Assembly (NCBI RefSeq): GCF_001273835.1
Contig: NZ_JHEI01000135.1
Coordinates: forward strand, 1-64,000
Reading direction: 5' to 3'
DNA length: 64,000 nt
DNA from: Leucobacter celer subsp. astrifaciens
GTDB lineage: Bacteria; Actinomycetota; Actinomycetes; Actinomycetales; Microbacteriaceae
The translations under genes and the position numbers were made by a program. This document shows, one piece after another, positions 62,390-64,000 of this stretch. How positions within the stretch are numbered: position 1 is the first letter of the stretch; each line of letters starts with the position of its first letter. The notes beneath the pieces were generated by a model. It saw only the letters and a program-made list of their open reading frames with translations, was not told the origin of the DNA and searched no databases.

Positions 62390-62398
62390 CTCCCCGCC

Positions 62399-62509
62399 GG
62401 TCGAGCGAGCCGCAGGCGAGTCGAAACCCCACCCGCTGGTTGAGCGAGCGGAGCGAGTCGAAACCCGGGGTGCGAGGTTTCGACTCGTCGCTGCGCTCCT
62501 CGCTCAACC
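62399..62509. repeat. REP-like inverted and direct repeats between glpK and gatB
   Basis: Three related units. Two run in the same direction (62399-62428 and 62438-62465, the second beginning GGTTGAGCGAGCGGAGCG), and a third (62476-62509) is inverted with a six-base insertion. Together they can form a long hairpin between the convergent genes. Sequences of this type (GGTTGAGCGAG...GTCGAAACC) are familiar as dispersed intergenic repeats in Microbacteriaceae. Confidence 0.8.
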
Positions 62510-62550
62510 GGCAGGGGATCCGCTCCCTCGACCGGCGAGCACGCCTCTCG

Positions 62551-64000
62551 CTACTGTCCCGCGCGCTCCAGCACGATCTCGCGCACCTTGGCCGCGTCGG
62601 CCTGGCCGCGCATCGCCTTCATCACGGCGCCGATGATTGCGCCGGCGGCCTGCACCTTGCCGTCGCGGATCTTCGCGAGCACGTCGGGCTGCTCGGCGAG
62701 CGCCGCATCCACGGCCTCGATGAGCGCTCCGTCGTCCGACACGATCGCGAGGCCGCGGGCCTCCACGATCTCGGCGGCGGTGCCTTCGCCGTCGATGATG
62801 CCGGCGAGCACCTGGCGTGCGAGCTTGTCGTTGAGCGTGCCGGCGTCGACCAGCTCGACCACCGACGCGATCTGCGCGGGTGTGATGAGGTCCGACGGCA
62901 CCGCCGAGCGCTCGTTCGCGATGCGGGCGATCTCACCGGTCCACCACTTGCGCGCGGTCTGAGGCGGCACGCCCTCGGCGACGGTCGCCTCGATCACCTG
63001 GGTGAGACCGGCGTTCACCACGTCCTGGAACTCGAGCGCGGAGAAGCCCCACTCGGCCCGCAGACGGCGGCGGCGCAGCGTCGGATGCTCCGGCAGCTCG
63101 ACGCGCAGCTCCTCGATCAGTTCGCGCGACGGCGTGAGCGGTGCGAGGTCCGGCTCCGGGAAGTACCGGTAGTCGTCGGCATCGCTCTTGGGGCGACCCG
63201 GGGAGGTCTCCCCCGTGTCCTCGTGCCAGTGGCGCGTCTCCTGCGTGATCGATCCGCCCTCCGCAAGGATCGCGGCCTGGCGCTGGATCTCGAAGCGCAC
63301 CGCCCGCTCCACCGAGCGCAGCGAGTTCACGTTCTTCGTCTCGGTGCGGGTGCCGAGCACCGACATCCCGGCATCCTCGTTGCCGCGCGGACGCAGCGAC
63401 ACGTTCGCGTCGCAGCGCAGGTTGCCGCGCTCCATGCGCGCGTCGGAGATGCCGAGCGCGATCACGATCTCGCGGATCGTCGCAACGTAGGCCGCCGCGA
63501 TCTCGGGGGTGTCCGCCTCCCCGCCGAAGACGGGTCGGGTCACGATCTCGACGAGCGGCACGCCGGCGCGGTTGTAGTCGACGAGCGAGTACTCCGCACC
63601 CTGGATGCGCCCGGTCGATCCGCCGACGTGATTGAGCTTGCCGGCGTCCTCCTCCATGTGCGCGCGCTCGATCGGCACGTGCACCACGCGCCCCGAGGCG
63701 ATCTCGATCTCGACGGAGCCGTCGAAGGCGATCGGATCGTCGTACTGCGAGATCTGGTAGTTCTTCGCCATGTCGGGGTAGAAGTAGTTCTTGCGCGCGA
63801 AGCCCGACACCTCGGCGATCTCGCAGCCCAGCGCGAGGCCGAGGCTGAGCGAGTAGCGCACTGCCTGCTCGTTGACCACGGGCAGCGCGCCCGGCAGGCC
63901 GAGGCACACCGGCGTGAGGTTGGTGTTGGGGTCGGAGCCGAAGACGTTGGGGGCCGAGGAGAACATCTTCGTCTTCGTGTTCAGCTCGACGTGCACCTCG
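62551..64000 (-). CDS. gatB: Asp/Glu-tRNA amidotransferase subunit B (partial, N-terminus off window)
   Basis: Subunit B of the amidotransferase that converts Glu-tRNA(Gln) or Asp-tRNA(Asn) to the amide form. About 483 residues are present and the N-terminal end lies beyond the right edge. [28 protein letters not shown] and [15 protein letters not shown] are family hallmarks. The catalytic cradle is followed by a helical domain and the YqeY-like tail ([20 protein letters not shown]). The ATG-like codon near 63996 is internal. gatA and gatC are presumably upstream, outside the window. Confidence 0.97.
   Translation of the reverse strand, partial: EVHVELNTKTKMFSSAPNVFGSDPNTNLTPVCLGLPGALPVVNEQAVRYSLSLGLALGCEIAEVSGFARKNYFYPDMAKNYQISQYDDPIAFDGSVEIEIASGRVVHVPIERAHMEEDAGKLNHVGGSTGRIQGAEYSLVDYNRAGVPLVEIVTRPVFGGEADTPEIAAAYVATIREIVIALGISDARMERGNLRCDANVSLRPRGNEDAGMSVLGTRTETKNVNSLRSVERAVRFEIQRQAAILAEGGSITQETRHWHEDTGETSPGRPKSDADDYRYFPEPDLAPLTPSRELIEELRVELPEHPTLRRRRLRAEWGFSALEFQDVVNAGLTQVIEATVAEGVPPQTARKWWTGEIARIANERSAVPSDLITPAQIASVVELVDAGTLNDKLARQVLAGIIDGEGTAAEIVEARGLAIVSDDGALIEAVDAALAEQPDVLAKIRDGKVQAAGAIIGAVMKAMRGQADAAKVREIVLERAGQ

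Noticed and set aside
62399..62509. Possible CRISPR or attachment site
   Set aside because: Units are palindromic relatives with short unequal gaps and no integrase; a REP-like cluster fits better.

Overview
The window is about 70% G+C and packed with short-spaced, often 4-nt-overlapping genes. Its families (PafBC, RbpA, mycothiol ligase MshC, trHbO, HelY, PAC2, DUF2017, DUF5819/HTTM) point to an actinobacterium. Gene order and the Pls-type synthetase suggest the Microbacteriaceae, perhaps a Leucobacter-like species; the genus is inference. No insertion sequence, prophage or CRISPR array was found.

Layout. 1-5941: glutamate synthase gltBD (gltD cut by the left edge), with an AT-rich regulatory region. 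6233-9552: an SDR oxidoreductase, the RNA polymerase factor RbpA and an HTTM/DUF5819 membrane pair. 9585-24086: lnt, helY, tatC, pafC, pafB, an FKBP-like lipoprotein, a HAD-TrmI fusion, PAC2, mshC, uppP and an M20 peptidase. This follows the mycobacterial Rv2092c-Rv2141c order, but the Pup-proteasome block is missing. 24205-32234: EamA exporter, two small membrane proteins, then nei2, rpiB, a CPWC oxidoreductase, pepN, mscS and glbO, matching mycobacterial Rv2464c-Rv2470. 32246-39498: LysE and MFS exporters, a divergent leaderless promoter, an HhH-GPD glycosylase and a gluconate operon (gntR, gntP, gntK, gnd). 39514-41175: tRNA-Arg, a YafY-type regulator and a VOC protein.

41324-48801 looks like a poly(amino acid) locus: a small ORF and a phosphopantetheinyl transferase converge on an M1 peptidase that is translationally coupled to a 1314-residue Pls-type NRPS, with a divergent MFS transporter. 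48805-53025: def, orn, a small conserved protein and a membrane GGDEF-EAL protein. 53104-55938 holds the least familiar unit: a TetR-like regulator divergent from a LuxI-like N-acyl synthase coupled by one base to an E1/ThiF-like protein. Beyond it are a perfect long hairpin, tRNA-His with a strong terminator, a mini-zincin, clpS, a DUF2017 gene, dinB, glpD, glpK, a REP-like palindrome cluster and gatB (cut by the right edge).

A recurring signal is TAnnnT placed 6 or 7 nt before the start codon, seen at 14 genes. It suggests leaderless transcription and was used to choose several starts.
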